Assembly: GCA_020720045.1 (NCBI GenBank)
Contig: DYPH01000023.1
Span: 1-55,074, forward strand
Direction: 5' to 3'
From: Sorangium cellulosum
GTDB taxonomy: Bacteria > Myxococcota_A > Polyangia > Polyangiales > Polyangiaceae
Length of the DNA: 55,074 bases
The notes beneath the pieces are model-generated. The model did not search any database and was not told the origin of the DNA. It saw only the letters and a program-made list of their open reading frames with translations. The number at the start of each line of letters is the position of its first letter. Within the stretch, counting starts at the first letter, position 1. Shown here piece by piece: positions 43,203 through 52,378 of this stretch. The position numbers and the translations under genes were made by a program.

Positions 43203-45416
43203 ATGCTTCGATTGTCCCTGCGCTCGCGCCGTCTGGCCCTGTTGTTTCCGTTCCTCGCTGCAGGCATGGTCGGCTGCAGTCCCGAGGCACGGGAGGCCGG
43301 GCTCCTCCTCAGCGTGACGACCGATATGGCGGTGCCGGCGTCGGTGCGCGAAATTGGGATTGTCGTGCGCGGCGCCGACACGGGGACCGTGTATTTTGCA
43401 CGGAGATGGCCGGTCGTCGCGGGGGCGGTCGAGCTTCCGGCATCGCTAGGGATTCGGCACCCGGAAAATGTGGAACGAATTCTGGTAAGTGCCGTTGCCT
43501 ACCGCCAGTCGCTTCAGGGGTCGCTCGAGCCCTTTGTACTCCGTGAAGCGCTGACCTCGGTGCCGACGACGCGTGTCGCGGTCCTCCCGCTGCCTCTTGA
43601 GTGGATCGGTTGGGGGAGCGCGGTCGCCCTGAAGCCGCTCACGCCGGCGGCGCCCGACGCACCAAGCACCCAGTCGGTCGGAGCGACGCTCGCCCTCCTC
43701 GGGGGCGTTCGCGAGGGGGTCGCCATCGACCCGGATGCCGAGTTTGCACGCACCTGCGCGGCGGGGACGACCTCGGTGGCGGGAAGCTGTATCCGTTCGG
43801 AAATTCAGGAAGATCGTCTGCCCGATGCCCCCTCCGAAGGCGCGGTGATGGCGCCGAGTTCCTGTTTCGATCCCGTTGCCTGCTTCAACGGCGGGAAGCC
43901 GACGCTCCTCGACACCGCCCATGAGCGCACCGGCGATCCGGCGTCCCCCTGCCTCGCCACGCGCGCCAACGAACCGTTTTCCGCGAAAGACACCTTTCTC
44001 AACGTCGCGCTCCGCGCCCGCGACGGCAGCGGCTGGGTCTGGCACGTCCAGGATCGCGCCGCCGCAGACCCGGTTGGCGCCGCCGAGGAGGCGCGTGCCG
44101 ACCTGTACACCGGGGTTCCGCCGGTTCGGTGGTCGCTCAACGCGGCCGGACAGATCGTGCTTCCTGCATCAATTTGTGAACGAATTGAAGAAGATCGCCG
44201 CGCGGTTGACGTCTTTGCGCGCACGGAGGGGGCTCCGATCCCTGAGCGCGGCACCGTAGGCGTGTACGCGATGACGACCTGCGACAGCGTGAAGAGTCGC
44301 ATCCTCAACGGCTGCGTGAACGCGGCGCCGGGGACCTCCCGTGTCGGGAGCAACGCCGAGGCGGCACTTGTCGCGGATGCCACAGGGCCGACCGGCCCAG
44401 GCAGCCCATTGCCGTACCGGGGTTTGACCAATCCGCTGTACGGGACGCAAAACGTCGACGCCAGCGAGACCGATCGAACCGCACAAACGCGCGAACTTTT
44501 TGGATGTTCCGAAGCGGAAAAGGTCGCCGACCTCCCGCCCGGCCTGCCCGTCCGCGGCCTCGACGCTTCGACCAATGGCGTCATCCTGCTCCGGACCGGC
44601 GTCGGTGCGTGGGTCCTCCCCGGCGGCACGCCGCTTACGTTTTCGCCGCCGCCCGCCGGCCTCCGCGGCGGGCATGTCGTCGGCACTACGCTCGTCGCCC
44701 AGACCGACGCCGGCGCTCGTGCCTTCGCCCTCGAGGGAACTACCGCGACAGGTACGACCGTATTTCTCGGAAATACGGCACCTTCGGTCCTCGTGCCGGT
44801 CGCGTATCCGCGCAGTGCTCTCGATTTTCGAACGCTCGACGTTGGAGCAAATCCGGCGATCCGCCTCCCGGATGGAGTTCGGAGTTGGCACGTAACCGGA
44901 GGAGAGTCCCCGCTTTTCGGCGCCCTTGGTGCTGCGCAAGCGCTCCCCGTCATCGCCGGCACCGCGACGACCTTGGAGAGTCGTCAGCTGGTCAACACGA
45001 AGAATCCGAGCGCCACCGCCCGTTCCGCGTTCCGCGGCGTCGCCTTGGATGCGAAGGCACTCTGGGCCCAAGATGGCGATCATCTTGTCAAATTTCCAGT
45101 CTCCGGCGCGACCGTTTCTTTCGAGGCCCGCGAAGAGGTCGCCCACGCCGTTCCGAGCTTCGCCGACGACCTCCCCTTCGAGCTCCTCGAAGGGGATCTC
45201 ATCGCTGCCACCCGCGGTCACGGCATCCTCGTCCGTCCGCCCATCGGTGCGGCCCAGCTATGTGTCCCCTATTGGCGTCACAACGGCCAGACCGGCCTGC
45301 CGGAAATCACCGGGTTTGCTATCGGTCGGTCGGTCGAGGGGAAGACTTACGCTTACTGGACGGAAGCGAACTCCGGAAAACCGAAGCTTTTCCGGGTGGA
45401 ACTGCTCTATCGCTGA
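43203..45416 (+). CDS. Large lipoprotein, first of a paralogous pair
   Basis: This 737-residue protein has a lipobox (GMVGC) and an N-terminal domain (SVTTDMAVPASVREIGIVVRG, then FARRWPVVAGAVELPASLGI) that is homologous to the start of the next gene (TSDIAAPVDLKEVGLIVRG, then YARRWLV and QLPATFGI). Matching C-x6-G-x-C and CFNGGK-like patches also occur in both. The C-terminal 350 residues have a beta-rich, propeller-like repeat pattern with no equivalent in the second protein. A CACCTT/AAGGTG hairpin (43169-43185) lies upstream. The function is unknown; it is probably exported and linked to the DUF1592/DUF1552 genes. Confidence 0.8.
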   Translation: MLRLSLRSRRLALLFPFLAAGMVGCSPEAREAGLLLSVTTDMAVPASVREIGIVVRGADTGTVYFARRWPVVAGAVELPASLGIRHPENVERILVSAVAYRQSLQGSLEPFVLREALTSVPTTRVAVLPLPLEWIGWGSAVALKPLTPAAPDAPSTQSVGATLALLGGVREGVAIDPDAEFARTCAAGTTSVAGSCIRSEIQEDRLPDAPSEGAVMAPSSCFDPVACFNGGKPTLLDTAHERTGDPASPCLATRANEPFSAKDTFLNVALRARDGSGWVWHVQDRAAADPVGAAEEARADLYTGVPPVRWSLNAAGQIVLPASICERIEEDRRAVDVFARTEGAPIPERGTVGVYAMTTCDSVKSRILNGCVNAAPGTSRVGSNAEAALVADATGPTGPGSPLPYRGLTNPLYGTQNVDASETDRTAQTRELFGCSEAEKVADLPPGLPVRGLDASTNGVILLRTGVGAWVLPGGTPLTFSPPPAGLRGGHVVGTTLVAQTDAGARAFALEGTTATGTTVFLGNTAPSVLVPVAYPRSALDFRTLDVGANPAIRLPDGVRSWHVTGGESPLFGALGAAQALPVIAGTATTLESRQLVNTKNPSATARSAFRGVALDAKALWAQDGDHLVKFPVSGATVSFEAREEVAHAVPSFADDLPFELLEGDLIAATRGHGILVRPPIGAAQLCVPYWRHNGQTGLPEITGFAIGRSVEGKTYAYWTEANSGKPKLFRVELLYR

Positions 45417-45531
45417 CCCGCCTCGGACGCGCTTGGCAACGAAGTCAAGCGGCCGAACCAGGTCTGTCGGTTTTGCCGTCGAAGCGACGGGCGCACGACC
45501 CATCTCCCTGTATCGTGAAGGTGGCCTACCG

Positions 45532-46680
45532 ATGAATCCCCGAACCCTTCATGCATTCGCCGTTCTTGGCGCCCTCTCCATCCCGATGTTCGCCGCCTGC
45601 GCGACGGACGAATCGCAGGCGGGCGTGCAGGTTTTTGTGACGTCGGACATCGCCGCGCCGGTCGACCTCAAAGAAGTCGGCCTGATCGTGCGCGGTTCCG
45701 AGAGCCCGCACACGGTGCTCTACGCGCGTCGTTGGCTCGTCCGCGAAAAGGCGGCGATTCAGCTCCCGGCGACCTTCGGTATCGCCCCCAGTGGCGGCGC
45801 CACGTTTACGATTGAAGTCGTCGGGTATCGCGACGACGGTGCCCGGCGGGTCCCCTTCGTGCTCGCCTCGGCGACGGTGAAGCCGCCGGAAGCGAGCGTG
45901 CGACGCCTCGATATTCCACTCTATTTCGATACCTGGGGCTCCGCGAAAGAGGGGAGCGGCGGCGGTCTCGCCCTCCAAAGCCTCGACGGGGAGCGCGGCT
46001 ATTCCGACGGCCTCGATTACAGCCGCCGCTGCCCCTTTGGGACGACGGCGCAGGGCACGGGTTGCGTCGCCGACGCGCGAAATGCCGACGATCTCCCGGT
46101 TTGGAACGCCGAGGAGGCGTTCGGTGCGTCGTCGGCGGCAGCGGGGCGTTGCTTTGACAGCGCCTGCTTCACGTCGGGAAAACGCATGGAAATGTTCGAG
46201 AATTGCAGGGTCGAGGTCGCCGACTCGGTCGGAGTCACCAATATCGCTGCGGAATTTACGCTAGCCGGCACCACACGTCTCGTCCCGATCGCCGCGGGGG
46301 GCCAAGCGGGATGGGTACCCGACGGGAAGTTCATCAAGCTCCCAGTCGCGCTTTGCGCCGTGGCTGCACCAGACCCCCAACTCACCGCCGTCTTCGTCGA
46401 CTCCACATGCAATCCGCGTCCGGCGTCGATGCCGGTCTGTGGCGGGGCAACTGCCCCCCAGAATCCCTACGGCGACCCCTCCCAGCCGCCGCTCACGAGC
46501 GCTGATGCAGGCTCGACCGCTACGGACGGCGCCCCCTCGTTGCCGATCGACGCCGGAACCGACGCCCGACCCGAAGGCCCCATCGATGTCCCCATCGATT
46601 CCGACGCCGCCGTCGTTGACAGCTCGGTCATTGCGCCGAACCCGAAGGACAGCGGCGTCGTCCCAGTTGTACTCCCTTAA
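45532..46680 (+). CDS. Lipoprotein, second of a paralogous pair
   Basis: This 382-residue protein has a signal peptide ending MFAACA (lipobox-like) and the same N-terminal domain as the preceding gene. After about 280 residues it ends in a Pro/Asp/Ser-rich tail (SADAGSTATDGAPSLPID and similar), typical of flexible exported tails. The ATG at 45532 follows an AAGGTGG ribosome binding site, and the longer open frame upstream is antisense to nothing real. Its stop TAA overlaps the ATG of the next gene, so the genes are coupled. Confidence 0.82.
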   Translation: MNPRTLHAFAVLGALSIPMFAACATDESQAGVQVFVTSDIAAPVDLKEVGLIVRGSESPHTVLYARRWLVREKAAIQLPATFGIAPSGGATFTIEVVGYRDDGARRVPFVLASATVKPPEASVRRLDIPLYFDTWGSAKEGSGGGLALQSLDGERGYSDGLDYSRRCPFGTTAQGTGCVADARNADDLPVWNAEEAFGASSAAAGRCFDSACFTSGKRMEMFENCRVEVADSVGVTNIAAEFTLAGTTRLVPIAAGGQAGWVPDGKFIKLPVALCAVAAPDPQLTAVFVDSTCNPRPASMPVCGGATAPQNPYGDPSQPPLTSADAGSTATDGAPSLPIDAGTDARPEGPIDVPIDSDAAVVDSSVIAPNPKDSGVVPVVLP

Positions 46681-48332
46681 TGCACCGTATCTTTTCAGGT
46701 TTTCTTGCAGCTGCCCTCGGCGCCGCGGCCTGTTACGAGGCGCCCCCGGCCGCGATCCCCTCCGACGCCGACGGCGGAGTCATCGATCGGTCGAGCGACG
46801 AAACGATCCACACGCTCCGTTTGACGCGTGACGAGTACGACCGCACGGTGCGGGATCTCTTCGGACTGAGCACGGAGGGGCCGCGGCCGTCCGATGGGCT
46901 TCCCGACGACGATCTCATCGAAGGTCTCCGCTACGGCACGGCCGTTACTGCCCTTCATATCGAGAAGGAGCGCGCCGCCGCCGAGCGCATCGCCACTCAG
47001 GTCCTCGACCTGGTCATGTTCGTTTGTGTGTCGATTTCCGACGACGAAGCATGCGGCGAGAAGGTGGTAGAAAAGTTCGCGCCACGCGCATTTCGTCGCC
47101 CGTTGTTGGACCGTGAATCGAGCGAGCTCCTCGCGCTCTATCGCTCGCAGGTCCCGTTCGGTCGTCGAGAAGCGGTCCGCACGGTCACCGAAGCACTGCT
47201 ATTTTCTCCACAATTCCTCCTAAAGGAGCCCCGGCAGGAACCAGCAGCGAACGGATCTTCCGCATGGGATAGCTTTACGCGAGCAAGCCGCCTCTCCTAT
47301 TTTTTGACCGGCTCAATGCCAGATGATGCGCTCTTTATAGCCGCAGCAACTGGGAAGCTCGCTACAAAGAGTGGCGTCCGCAGCGAAGCAATCCGTCTTC
47401 TAGATGGTGCCCGTGGACGCGCCTACCTCCCAGAACTCTATCGGCAGCTTTTCCGGAGCGAGCGAATCGCGGGAATTGGCCGAGACGCTCGCCTCTATCC
47501 GGGACTCACTCCCGCGGCGGCGGCCGATCTCGCGCGGGGTTTTGATGCTTTCTTACGCGATGCCATCCTCGGGACGTCGAAGGAAGCCCCGGGGACCGTC
47601 GACACGCTCTTTCGAGGAAAGCAGATCTACTTTACAGGGACGACGGCGCCGCTTTTCGGCGTTCCAGGGGCCTTCGATGCGCAGCCGCGCGGCGTCCCCT
47701 TCGAGCCGGACCTGCGCGGCGGAGTCCTCCTTCAACCAGGATTTCTCGCCCTCCAGGCGCGTTTCGATGGGTCGGACCCGATCCATCGGGGCGTCTTCGT
47801 CCGTCGCCAGATCTTGTGCGGAAATCTCGCGGATCCGCCGCCGAATATTCCCGTTCAAATTCAGTCAGCTATCGATGCATCCGTCCCTACGACACGGCAG
47901 CGGTTTTCTCAGCATACCGATCCGAGTCATCCTGCCTGTTACAGCTGCCACCAAGACATCGACCCGATCGGTTTTGCTTTTGAAGGCTTCGACGGAATCG
48001 GCCGCTCCCGAACGACGGAAAATGGCGCATTCGTTGATACGTCCGGGCAAATCACTCACACATCCGCCACGGACGGCCCCGTCGCGAATGCCCAAGAAAT
48101 GAGTGAACGATTCGCGACCTCGCCCGACGTCGCCCACTGCATGGCCCGGCACACCTGGCTTTGGGCACTCCGTCGCCCCCGAACGGCCGGCGACGACGCC
48201 GTGGTCGACCGGCGTTTCACCGCCGTTCTCATGCAAGGCGACGCAACTACCGGGGATTTGCCCGGATTTCGGTCACTTGCCCTCGCTATCGCGACCGACG
48301 ATGCGTTCCTCGGCCCGGAGGCGGCGCGATGA
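46680..48332 (+). CDS. DUF1592/DUF1588/DUF1585-type protein
   Basis: This 550-residue protein has a signal peptide with lipobox-like GAAAC and the DUF1592 architecture common in Planctomycetes and myxobacteria: a DUF1587-like start (LTRDEYDRTVRDLFGL), an FAPRAFRRPLLDRE segment, LSYFLTGSMPDDAL (DUF1592), VFVRRQILCGNL (DUF1588) and a C-terminal DUF1585 region. SHPACYSCHQDIDPIGFAFEGFD contains one CxxCH heme-c-like motif. Such genes are nearly always beside DUF1552 genes, as here. The function of the family is unknown. Confidence 0.9.
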   Translation: MHRIFSGFLAAALGAAACYEAPPAAIPSDADGGVIDRSSDETIHTLRLTRDEYDRTVRDLFGLSTEGPRPSDGLPDDDLIEGLRYGTAVTALHIEKERAAAERIATQVLDLVMFVCVSISDDEACGEKVVEKFAPRAFRRPLLDRESSELLALYRSQVPFGRREAVRTVTEALLFSPQFLLKEPRQEPAANGSSAWDSFTRASRLSYFLTGSMPDDALFIAAATGKLATKSGVRSEAIRLLDGARGRAYLPELYRQLFRSERIAGIGRDARLYPGLTPAAAADLARGFDAFLRDAILGTSKEAPGTVDTLFRGKQIYFTGTTAPLFGVPGAFDAQPRGVPFEPDLRGGVLLQPGFLALQARFDGSDPIHRGVFVRRQILCGNLADPPPNIPVQIQSAIDASVPTTRQRFSQHTDPSHPACYSCHQDIDPIGFAFEGFDGIGRSRTTENGAFVDTSGQITHTSATDGPVANAQEMSERFATSPDVAHCMARHTWLWALRRPRTAGDDAVVDRRFTAVLMQGDATTGDLPGFRSLALAIATDDAFLGPEAAR

Positions 48333-49717
48333 AGCTCACCCGGCGAAACACGCTCGTTGGACTCGCGGCCCTGGCTGGCGGAGCCCTCGCTCCTGGCCTC
48401 TCGCGGCGAGCCGAGGGGGGCGATCCGGCGCCGCGAAAGCGTTTTGTCGTCTGGTACACGCCGAACGGCACCTGGGAATCGGCGTTTCGGCCGACCGGCG
48501 GCGAGACGACATTCGTGCTTCCGGAGATCCTCGCCCCCCTTGAACGCCACCGCGATCAATTGCTCCTTCTCGGCCCCGCAGCCGCCGACCGTTTCGAATT
48601 GGGCGCGCTTGGACGCCGCGGAGACGCGGCCGCCGAACGGGGAATTTCCATCGTGGTAGAGCCGGGGGTCCGCTCGGAAGGGCATGGAAACCTGAAACAT
48701 TTGACCGGTTGGGCCCCGCAGCTGATCGACGGACTGGCGCACCCCGGCGGCATCTCTCTCGATCAACGCATCGTCCAAGCGCGAACAAACAACGATCTAA
48801 TTTCGAGCCTAGAGCTCGGGATTCGAATGGAAGGGACGCTCGATTCCTACCTCGCCTGGGAGTCGATCGCCCAGCGTCGGGAGATTGAGAGCGATCCGCT
48901 GGCCGCCTACGAGCGCGTCTTCGCGACCGGGCGTACGGACGATCCTCGAAGCGTCGCACGCGATGCCCGGCGCGCCGCCGTCCTAAAGTTCGCACAATCG
49001 CAAGTGGGGGCGATGCGCGAGCGCGTCCCCGCCACCGACCGGGATCGCCTCGATCGGCGCGCTGCGGGAATCGTCGCGCTTCAGCAACGCCTCGGGCGCT
49101 CGGCCTCGTGCGTGCCGCCGCCCTCGCTCCCCGAAGATGATGCGTACTACCGCGAAGATTTTCAACATTTTGAGCGAATGCCGCTCGCCGCTGCCGCCCA
49201 GCTTGCGACGATGGCTGCGGCGCTCGCGTGCGGGATCACCCACGTCGGTCTCCTGCAATTCACCTGGTCGGCCGCCTTCGGGTCCCACCCGTGGCTCGGA
49301 ATTTCCGACAGTCATCATCAGCTCTCCCACGACGCAATAGCTGGCGGCGTCGCTGCGCCGGAAGCGGTCGCGAAACTCGTCGCGATCAATCGCTGGTACA
49401 TGGAGCAACTGGCCCATTTTCTCGATCTGCTTGCCGGCTATCCGGAGGTCGATGGAAGCTCGGTGCTCGATCACACGACGGTGCTCGTCATCAATGAATT
49501 GTCGGTCGGCGCCTACCACACCCACCAGAATATGCCGTGGTTCCTCGCCGGGAACAGCAAAGCGCGTGGCGGCACACTTCGGACGGGTCGCTACGTCACG
49601 CTCGCGAATCGAACACACCAAGATCTCCTATTGAGCTGCCTGCACAGCCAAGGAATCTTTGATGACAGTTTCGGAGATCGTCGCTTCTGCACCGGTCCGA
49701 TTCAGGAATTGTTCTAG
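48329..49717 (+). CDS. DUF1552 protein with Tat-like signal
   Basis: This 462-residue protein starts MKLTRRNTLVGLAALAGGAL, a twin-arginine-like leader, and has the DUF1552 signatures FVVWYTPNGTW, HGNLKHLTGW, SLDQRIVQ, GISDSHHQLSH and NELSVGAYHTHQNMPWFLAG. The family (a DUF1501/sulfatase-like fold) probably binds metal through these histidines, but its activity is not known. ATG 48329 overlaps the end of the preceding gene by 4 bp. It nearly abuts the convergent receiver gene (3 bp). Confidence 0.9.
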   Translation: MKLTRRNTLVGLAALAGGALAPGLSRRAEGGDPAPRKRFVVWYTPNGTWESAFRPTGGETTFVLPEILAPLERHRDQLLLLGPAAADRFELGALGRRGDAAAERGISIVVEPGVRSEGHGNLKHLTGWAPQLIDGLAHPGGISLDQRIVQARTNNDLISSLELGIRMEGTLDSYLAWESIAQRREIESDPLAAYERVFATGRTDDPRSVARDARRAAVLKFAQSQVGAMRERVPATDRDRLDRRAAGIVALQQRLGRSASCVPPPSLPEDDAYYREDFQHFERMPLAAAAQLATMAAALACGITHVGLLQFTWSAAFGSHPWLGISDSHHQLSHDAIAGGVAAPEAVAKLVAINRWYMEQLAHFLDLLAGYPEVDGSSVLDHTTVLVINELSVGAYHTHQNMPWFLAGNSKARGGTLRTGRYVTLANRTHQDLLLSCLHSQGIFDDSFGDRRFCTGPIQELF

Positions 49718-49720
49718 GAC

Positions 49721-50068
49721 TCAGAGCCGCGCCAGGATCGATTGGGCGAGATCGTCGACATCGACAGGCTTTTCAAAGCGAAGGTCCCAGCGCCCGCCGC
49801 TCGCGCTGTCGGCGGGGGCGCCGCTGACGACGACCCGGAGCGATCGAAGGGGGGCGAGGAGGGAAATTCCGTTGCCGTCCGGAAGCGCCGCATCGGCGAC
49901 AACAACTGGAAATTGCTGGCCTCCCAGCGCCTCGCGGGCCGCCGCACAGGAGGTCACGGTCGTCACCAAGAAGCCGTGATTGGGGAGGACCGTCTCCAAG
50001 AGCAGCAGGAAGTCTTCGTCGTCGTCGACGTACAACAGGGGGACGGGCTGCGCGCGAGTCGGTTTCAC
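49721..50068 (-). CDS. Stand-alone receiver (REC) protein
   Basis: This 115-residue protein is a single receiver domain. LLYVDDDEDF gives the acidic pocket, VVADAALPDGNG holds the phospho-acceptor Asp near residue 59, VVVSGAP the switch Ser, and FEKPVDVDDL the Lys. It has no output domain, as in CheY-like or phosphorelay intermediates. Its ATG overlaps the stop of the degenerate kinase gene by ATGA, so it is the last gene of the minus-strand operon. Confidence 0.9.
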   Translation of the reverse strand: MKPTRAQPVPLLYVDDDEDFLLLLETVLPNHGFLVTTVTSCAAAREALGGQQFPVVVADAALPDGNGISLLAPLRSLRVVVSGAPADSASGGRWDLRFEKPVDVDDLAQSILARL

Positions 50069-50733
50069 GGAAGCTCCAACAAGAGGGTGGATCGTGGCTC
50101 CGAAGGCGGCCCTTCAATCGTGAAACTTCCCCCCATTTGGTGGGCGCCGAGACGCAGCAAGGCAAGGGGAACGTGGTCGTCTTCGGCGAGGTCGTCGACA
50201 GAGGTGAGGCGCCCGCGTGGATGTAACGGAACTTCCAGGCGAAATGTCAGTGCGTCTTCCATGTTGGGCCCGGTGGCGGTCTTGCCCTGAACACTGACAT
50301 CGAGGTGGGACGGGCCGTGGGCGTGACGAAGTCCGAGCGCCAGGAATTCGGCAAGTACCGCGGAAAATAGCCGGGGAGGGAGCGGTTTTACCCAGGGAAT
50401 TCCGTCGCTTCGAACGCGGACGTCCGGGGCGATCAGCGGGTGCCTCGGCCCAAGGGCGTTCGCCTCGGCGACCGCCCGAACGACCGCGTCGGGGATCCCA
50501 AGCGGCATCACCGTTTCCAAATCGCTCTTTGTGCGCAGGCGATGCACCGCCGCCGCCGTTTCTGTTCGCCGAAGCAGCCGCGCGAGCGTCCGCACGCCCG
50601 CCTGCGCAAGCGGGTTTGCGCCGTCTTCGGGGGCGAGTTTCGCGAGGGCGAGGAGCGCCTGCGTCCCGGTGCCGACGGCGCCACGAACGTCGTGGACGAC
50701 GCGGTCAAACAGTTCGAGATCTTGGTCGGTCAC
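50065..50733 (-). CDS. Degenerate histidine kinase / phosphotransferase-like protein
   Basis: This 222-residue protein has a DHp-like helix with a candidate phospho-acceptor His 14 (DRVVHDVRGAVG), and a C-terminal part that retains the fold cues of an HATPase (VLAEFLALGLRHAHG and GAHQMGGSFTIEG) but lacks the N-box Asn, the DxGxG box and the GxGLGL box. It therefore probably cannot bind ATP normally. This resembles ChpT-type phosphotransferases, which shuttle phosphate from a receiver to another. Its GTG start overlaps the restored stop of the NtrC-type regulator by GTGA. No sensory domain is visible. Confidence 0.8.
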   Translation of the reverse strand: MTDQDLELFDRVVHDVRGAVGTGTQALLALAKLAPEDGANPLAQAGVRTLARLLRRTETAAAVHRLRTKSDLETVMPLGIPDAVVRAVAEANALGPRHPLIAPDVRVRSDGIPWVKPLPPRLFSAVLAEFLALGLRHAHGPSHLDVSVQGKTATGPNMEDALTFRLEVPLHPRGRLTSVDDLAEDDHVPLALLRLGAHQMGGSFTIEGPPSEPRSTLLLELP

Positions 50734-52168
50734 GATGCGCTCGCCGCTCCGAGGGCATTCGAAGAATGTTCTTCTTTTTCGGGATGCTCAAAGTGCTTTC
50801 GCTTCTCGGCGCGGAAGAGATCTTCCGCGTCGTAGCGCTCGAGCTTCCGGTACAGAGTTCGACGGTCGACACCTAAGAGAACAGCGGCCTTCGATTTGTT
50901 CCCCCGCAGACCTTAATCACGCGGCGGATGTAACGTTTTTCCAGCTCCTCGACCGGAAGGATCTCGGTCGTCTCATCGATGGCGACGACGAACTGATCGG
51001 GCACGTGGCGTTGAATCTTCTCCGGAAGATCGTCGGCGGTTACCGCATTGAAGCGCGCGAGCGCAATCGCCCGTTCCATGCAGTTCTCCAGCTCGCGCAC
51101 GTTCCCCGGGAAGTCGTAGGCTAAGAGCTTTTCCGCCGCCTGGGGCGAAAGAGACGCGACCGCTTTTCCAGAGCGCCGTGCGAACTTCTCGAGAAAATAG
51201 GAAGCGAGATCAAGAACATCGGCACCTCGCGCTCGCAGCGGCGGGAGGTCAATGCGGACAACGTGAATACGGTAGTAGAGATCCTCCCGGAAGCGCTTGT
51301 CGTAGACATCCGTTTCAAGATCGCGATTCGTCGCCGTAACGAGCCGCGCATCAAAGGGTGTTTCTTGGTTCGAACCGACGGGGCGCACCGTGCGTTCTTG
51401 GAGAGCGCGTAAGAGCTTCGGTTGAAGTTCTAACGGAAGTTCGCCAATCTCATCGAGGAAGAGCGTTCCGCCATGGGCCTCAAGGAAGAGCCCGCGCCGT
51501 TCGCTCCGTGCGTCTGTGAATGCTCCTCGGGTGTGCCCAAAGAGTTCACTTTCGAGGAGCGTTGCCGGCAAGGCCGCGCAATTGATCGCCACGAAGGGAC
51601 CTTTCCGGCCCGACGCATCGTGAAGCGCTCGCGCGATTCGTTCCTTGCCCGTGCCGGTCTCTCCATGAACCAAAATACTCGCATCACTCGGGGCGACCCG
51701 CTCAACAAGCTCGTACACTTTGCGCATCGCGGGGCTCTTCCCAACAATGCCCCCATGCCCGATGGCCGATCCCCCCTGCCGGAGGCGAAGGAGTTCCTGT
51801 TGGAGGCGCCGCTCGTTGGCTGCCCGGGAAACGGCGTGCGCAAGTACTTGTAAATCAACAGGTTTTGTTGTGAAGTCGTAGGCGCCCGCTCGGAGTGCAG
51901 CGACGGCGGTTTCGAGGCTACCTTGCCCGGTAAGCACGACGACGGGGAGATCGGGGCGAATCTCTTGGACGCGCCGACAAAGCTCGATCCCGTGCATTTC
52001 GCTCATGCCGAGATCGGTCACAACAACAGCAAAATCTTCGCTCGCAATCTGGTCGAGCGCTTCATGGGGGGACGTCGTCGTCGTGACCCGAAAGCCGGCC
52101 GCCTCGAGCCCTTGGGAGACGAGCGCACAGGCGGCATCGTCGTCGTCTACAAAGAGTATGTGCTCCAT
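50730..52168 (-). CDS. NtrC-family sigma-54 response regulator with apparent frameshift
   Basis: This regulator has a receiver domain (acceptor D52 from ATG 52166-52168), an AAA+ domain with Walker A GETGTGKE at about 169-176, the sigma-54 loop written GAFTDA near 215-220, Walker B LFLDEIGE near 237-244, then a Fis-type HTH. As written, the frame ends at 50873 after [13 protein letters not shown]. With one more G in the five-C run at 50901-50905, it continues as [25 protein letters not shown], the expected HTH, to a stop at 50730-50732 that forms GTGA with the next gene. The longer start at 52297 lacks coding character. It would activate sigma-54 promoters. Confidence 0.9.
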
Positions 52169-52221
52169 CGGGTCTTCGCTCCGACTCCTGGATCTAACAC
52201 CGCCCCTCGCCAGCCCATCGT

Positions 52222-52282
52222 GGCAGATTGACTCGGTCGGCGATCTGCCGCGTATTCTTTTTCGCACCCCCCATGCAGGGGG
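52222..52282. promoter_or_regulatory. Inverted repeat and hairpin in divergent regulatory region
   Basis: GGCAGAT at 52222-52228 and ATCTGCC at 52243-52249 form a 7-bp inverted repeat with a 14-bp spacer, followed by a T-rich stretch; a second hairpin CCCCC-ATGCA-GGGGG lies at 52268-52282. Both sit in the 210-bp gap between the divergent regulator and sensor kinase genes. The first could be an operator or a weak terminator-like structure. No consensus sigma-54 site was found. Confidence 0.4.
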
Positions 52283-52378
52283 CACCGCCCGCCTCACCGA
52301 CGTGCTTTCACGGTTGCCTTGCGAGTGCTGGCTGCGCTCGATGTCCCCTCGGCCCCGCGGTTGCGTCTTCTCTCATTG

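Noticed and set aside
51460-51560. GAFTDA in place of GAFTGA in the regulator as a loss of sigma-54 contact
   Set aside because: As I recall, the Asp variant is widespread in this subfamily next to intact Walker motifs, so it is not good evidence of lost function.
52221-52236. TGGCAG considered as a sigma-54 promoter element
   Set aside because: The GG dinucleotide is not followed by GC at the required distance.
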